Positions 61,325-64,000 of a DNA stretch of 64,000 nt are shown one piece after another. The notes under the pieces are model-generated. The model ran no database searches. It had not been told where the DNA came from and saw only the letters and a list, made by a program, of their open reading frames with translations. The DNA is taken from positions 711,501 through 775,500 of the forward strand of contig NC_012863.1 of the NCBI RefSeq assembly GCF_000026945.1. The letters run 5' to 3'. This stretch comes from Candida dubliniensis CD36. Taxonomy: Eukaryota > Ascomycota > Pichiomycetes > Serinales > Debaryomycetaceae. The position numbers and the translations under genes are program-made. Numbering within the stretch: the first letter of the stretch is position 1; every line of letters begins with the position of its first letter.

Positions 61325-62037
61325 GATAGTAACACCAATATGAAAGAATTGCTTTCTAACTTTAGCTTAAGTTATTTTTTTTTTTTTTTTTTTTTTTTTT
61401 GTTTTTGTCGCTTTCGGGGATGTTCAGGCGCAACTATAAATTCATATTTTTGTATTGAGAGTCCATAAAAGGTCTACCTGAGTCTTGCAAGAACAAAACA
61501 AATGGGCATGAATTGTTGAATAAATGACCCTGACCCTTTTACATATATTAATAATCAGATATAACTTTGAGTGATATGTGGTTGTTATATGATTTTGGGT
61601 CACGAAGAGATATATTACAAGGCAAGAAGAATCTCCAAAATAAATACTTTCTTGTAATACTCCTACTATTTTTCGCATTATTTGATTTCTTTCGGACTTA
61701 CCGAGTCAATAAGTAATTATAAATATACTTCCTTCGGATCGATCTGGTGAAATAAAAAGAGAAAATAAATCGACTATAATTTTCCGTTCACGCGCGGCAA
61801 CAAACTTACTTTATCAAAGGTAGTTTTTGTGTGTAGTACTCTAGTAGTAGTTAAAAAACTAATTGTTTGACTCTTTCTCCCCCTCCCCTCCTCCCCTCCC
61901 CCCCCCCCACACACACACACACACACAGAGACAGATAGACAGACAAATGAATCCTTCTTCTTCTTCTAAACTATTTAAACTGCTTCGTTCCTTTCTTCCC
62001 CCCCAAAAAAAAAACAAGTAAATATTCAAAATCAATA
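61325..62037. promoter_or_regulatory. divergent RAD2/GGT-like intergenic region
   Basis: A 713-bp region between divergent genes. It holds a T run of more than 20 bases (about 61376-61400) next to RAD2. A C-rich tract and AC repeat (61879-61927) lie next to the GGT-like gene. No coding frame is supported. Confidence 0.55.
61879..61927. repeat. C-rich tract followed by (AC)n
   Basis: C runs of 5, 4, 2, 4 and 11 separated by single T bases, then an AC dinucleotide repeat. The complementary strand fits the four-G-run consensus for a G-quadruplex. It lies about 110-160 bp upstream of the GGT-like ATG. Confidence 0.9.
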
Positions 62038-63825
62038 ATGTCAAAACAATTTATAAAGTTCCCCTCGAGAAGATCAACAGTATATTCTTCTAAAGGAATT
62101 GTTGCTTCAACTCAACCATTAGCCAATGCTGCCGGGATAAAAATTTTAGAAAGAGGAGGAAATTGTGTTGATGCAGCAATTGCAGTTTCTGCTGCTTTAA
62201 CAATCACAGAACCAGGGTCTACAGGTATTGGAGGTGATTGTTTTGCACTTTATTACAAATTGAATGATAAACTGGATCCAAAAAGTGGAGTAGTGTTAGG
62301 ATTAAATGGATCAGGTAGAGCAGCACAAAATATTACACCACAAGATGTTTGGAATGAACATAACAATGGGGAATATATGTCAAGAATACCTTATACTTCT
62401 GTTTTGGCAGTGACTGTTCCAGGAGCAATTGGTGGTTGGTTTGATGCTTATGAGAAATGGGGGTCAGGTAAAGTTACTTTTGAAGAAATTCTTAACCCTG
62501 CTATTCAATTGGCAGAAGAAGGATTCCCTATTTCTGAATTATCTAGTCATGCATGGAGAAACAATATTCCCAAATTATTAAACCAAAACCTTGATGTGAA
62601 AGAAAATCCTTTTATTCTTGAAGGTAATCGAGGACCTAATGAAGGTGAATATATAACCAATCATCAAATTGCTGAATGTCTCAAATTAATTGGGAAACAT
62701 GGGAAGAAAATATTTTATGAAGGTCCAATTGCTGATGCTATTATCAAAACAACTAATGCCAGAAATCATAAATTAACACTTGATGATCTTAAGAATCATA
62801 CTTCTACTATTGTTGAACCAATTCAACTTAATTTCCAGGATTATAAAGTATGGGAAATTCCACCTAATGGACATGGATTGGTTGCATTAATAGCATTGGG
62901 AATAATTCAGGAACTTCATAATCTGGGTAAGATCAATTTATATGAATTGAAACACAACTCTTCACAATATTTACACATTTTAATTGAGGCTTGTAAACTT
63001 GGATTTTATGATTCAGATGAATATGTCACAGATCCAATTTTTAAAGATATTCCAATTGATGATTTATTAAGTCCTAAATATTTGAAAACTAGATCAGAAT
63101 TTATTGATTTAAATAAAATTATAGATGGTAATAAAATGAACCATGGAATTCCAGATCCAAAATTTAAATCAGATACAGTTTATCTTACTGTAAGTGATTC
63201 TAATGGAGAAGTTTGTTCATTTATAAATTCGGTTTATGAAGGATTTGGTTCTGCTATAGTAGTAGAAGATTATGGATTTTGTTTACAAAATCGAGGTAGT
63301 AATTTCAATTTAACACCAGGACAATCAAATTGTTTAGAAGGTGGTAAACGACCATATCATACAATTATCCCAGGAATGATAACTAATAATGATGGATCAT
63401 TATATGCTGGTTTTGGAAACATGGGAGGTTTTGCCCAACCAGTATGCCATGTTCAACATGTATTAAATTTGATTATATTTGGAATGACTCCACAACAACT
63501 GATTGATTCCCCCAGGTTTGTATTAAATTCTAATAATAATAATAATAATAATAATGATGATGATGAAGCTACTACCGACAGAGGACGTGGAGCTGAAGGT
63601 CCAGTTTGTACTCCAATAACAGTTGTACAGTTAGAAGAAGGTATTGAATTGGATGTAATTGAAGATTTGAAAACACTTGGACATAAAGTGGAAGTTTTGA
63701 GTGGATATGACAGAGTAACGTTTGGTAGAGCCCAAATTATTCAAAATGTTTCTAAAGATGGTAAATTAATATATGCTGGTGGTAGTGACATGAGAGGTGA
63801 TGGTGCAGCCGTGGCATTGATTTAG
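62038..63825 (+). CDS. gamma-glutamyltransferase-like enzyme without secretion signal
   Basis: A 595-residue protein of the Ntn-hydrolase gamma-glutamyltransferase family. The family cleaves the gamma-glutamyl bond of glutathione and similar compounds. The large-subunit start has GGNCVDAAIAVSAALTITEP and GSTGIGGDCFALYY. The self-cleavage site, before a Thr at about residue 380 (SDTVYLTVSD), is followed by the small-subunit blocks SVYEGFGSAIVV, CLQNRGSNFNLTPG and KRPYHTIIPGM. Unlike the vacuolar enzyme Ecm38 it has no signal peptide or membrane anchor. The sequence looks more like the bacterial YwrD type, so a cytosolic enzyme is likely. An Asn run (near residues 499-506, AAT repeat) interrupts the small subunit. 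One CTG codon lies at 62272. Confidence 0.85.
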   Translation: MSKQFIKFPSRRSTVYSSKGIVASTQPLANAAGIKILERGGNCVDAAIAVSAALTITEPGSTGIGGDCFALYYKLNDKLDPKSGVVLGLNGSGRAAQNITPQDVWNEHNNGEYMSRIPYTSVLAVTVPGAIGGWFDAYEKWGSGKVTFEEILNPAIQLAEEGFPISELSSHAWRNNIPKLLNQNLDVKENPFILEGNRGPNEGEYITNHQIAECLKLIGKHGKKIFYEGPIADAIIKTTNARNHKLTLDDLKNHTSTIVEPIQLNFQDYKVWEIPPNGHGLVALIALGIIQELHNLGKINLYELKHNSSQYLHILIEACKLGFYDSDEYVTDPIFKDIPIDDLLSPKYLKTRSEFIDLNKIIDGNKMNHGIPDPKFKSDTVYLTVSDSNGEVCSFINSVYEGFGSAIVVEDYGFCLQNRGSNFNLTPGQSNCLEGGKRPYHTIIPGMITNNDGSLYAGFGNMGGFAQPVCHVQHVLNLIIFGMTPQQLIDSPRFVLNSNNNNNNNNDDDEATTDRGRGAEGPVCTPITVVQLEEGIELDVIEDLKTLGHKVEVLSGYDRVTFGRAQIIQNVSKDGKLIYAGGSDMRGDGAAVALI

Positions 63826-63870
63826 ATAAGGTTAGCCTTACCTGTGAATGAGTTATTATTACGTTATATG

Positions 63871-63871
<1 letters not shown>

Positions 63872-63912
<41 letters not shown>
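63872..63912. repeat. (TG)n dinucleotide repeat
   Basis: About 20 uninterrupted TG units, 47 bp downstream of the GGT-like stop codon. The remaining bases to the window edge are AT-rich, without features. Confidence 0.95.
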
Positions 63913-63913
<1 letters not shown>

Positions 63914-64000
63914 GATGATAACATCTACCAATATCAATTGATTTTGTTAATAAAAATTTTCATATAAAATTGCTTCCTACTACTAATACGCTGAACTATA

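Noticed and set aside
1..64000. CRISPR arrays, operons, ribosome binding sites, prophage
   Set aside because: The window is eukaryotic nuclear DNA. No direct-repeat/spacer arrays or bacterial signals are present.

Overview
The window looks like a nuclear chromosome segment from a CTG-clade Candida yeast, very close to but not identical with Candida albicans. The best inference is Candida dubliniensis, on the equivalent of chromosome 4. The DNA is AT-rich with many poly-A/T tracts. Introns are almost absent: one clear case has GTATGT and TACTAAC signals. Gene content matches two C. albicans neighbourhoods, DOT4/UBP10-CSN5-ECE1 and CDR3-HWP1-RAD2. HWP1 has a much shorter Gln/Pro repeat domain than I know from C. 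albicans, and ECE1 is clearly diverged. CTG codons occur in otherwise conserved genes and should be read as serine in this clade (for example 32351 in RAD4, 47092 in the RING gene, 48841 in OSH3, 62272 in the GGT-like gene).

Layout. 0.4-6.3 kb: a stop-interrupted SRPBCC gene, a D-amino-acid oxidase, the permease chaperone CSH3, a spliced complex I subunit and mitochondrial ribosomal protein MRPL22. 6.3-10.2 kb: a long gene-poor stretch. 10.2-18.9 kb: a Yippee zinc protein, UBP10, CSN5 and a three-RRM protein. 19.5-29.3 kb: a minus-strand array built around ECE1 (precursor of a secreted lytic peptide). It has two intact paralogues, one 55-residue secreted relative and one frameshifted relic, spaced about 2-4 kb apart. 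30.5-35.3 kb: RNH203, RAD4 and a CSC1-like channel gene that overlaps RAD4 tail to tail. 35.4-37.6 kb: three tRNA-Asp, one tRNA-Gly, a truncated tRNA relic and a possible solo LTR. 40.3-50.9 kb: the ABC transporter CDR3, an intron-containing tRNA-Gln, a RING/TRAF zinc-finger gene and OSH3. 51-64 kb: an uncharacterised proline-rich protein, the hyphal adhesin HWP1, AP-3 beta (APL6), RAD2 and a cytosolic gamma-glutamyltransferase-like enzyme.

Most genes are ordinary housekeeping genes. The accessory signal is the ECE1 array: short secreted precursors with a shared signal peptide, Lys-Arg (Kex2-type) sites, amphipathic hydrophobic peptides and a common TATAAATA promoter position. HWP1, another hypha-associated cell-surface gene, lies 24 kb away. 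The most unusual observations are that the paralogues keep a hydrophobic peptide at the same precursor position as the ECE1 lytic peptide, that three of them share an exactly 48-residue C-terminal peptide not seen in ECE1, and that the array shows stepwise decay.
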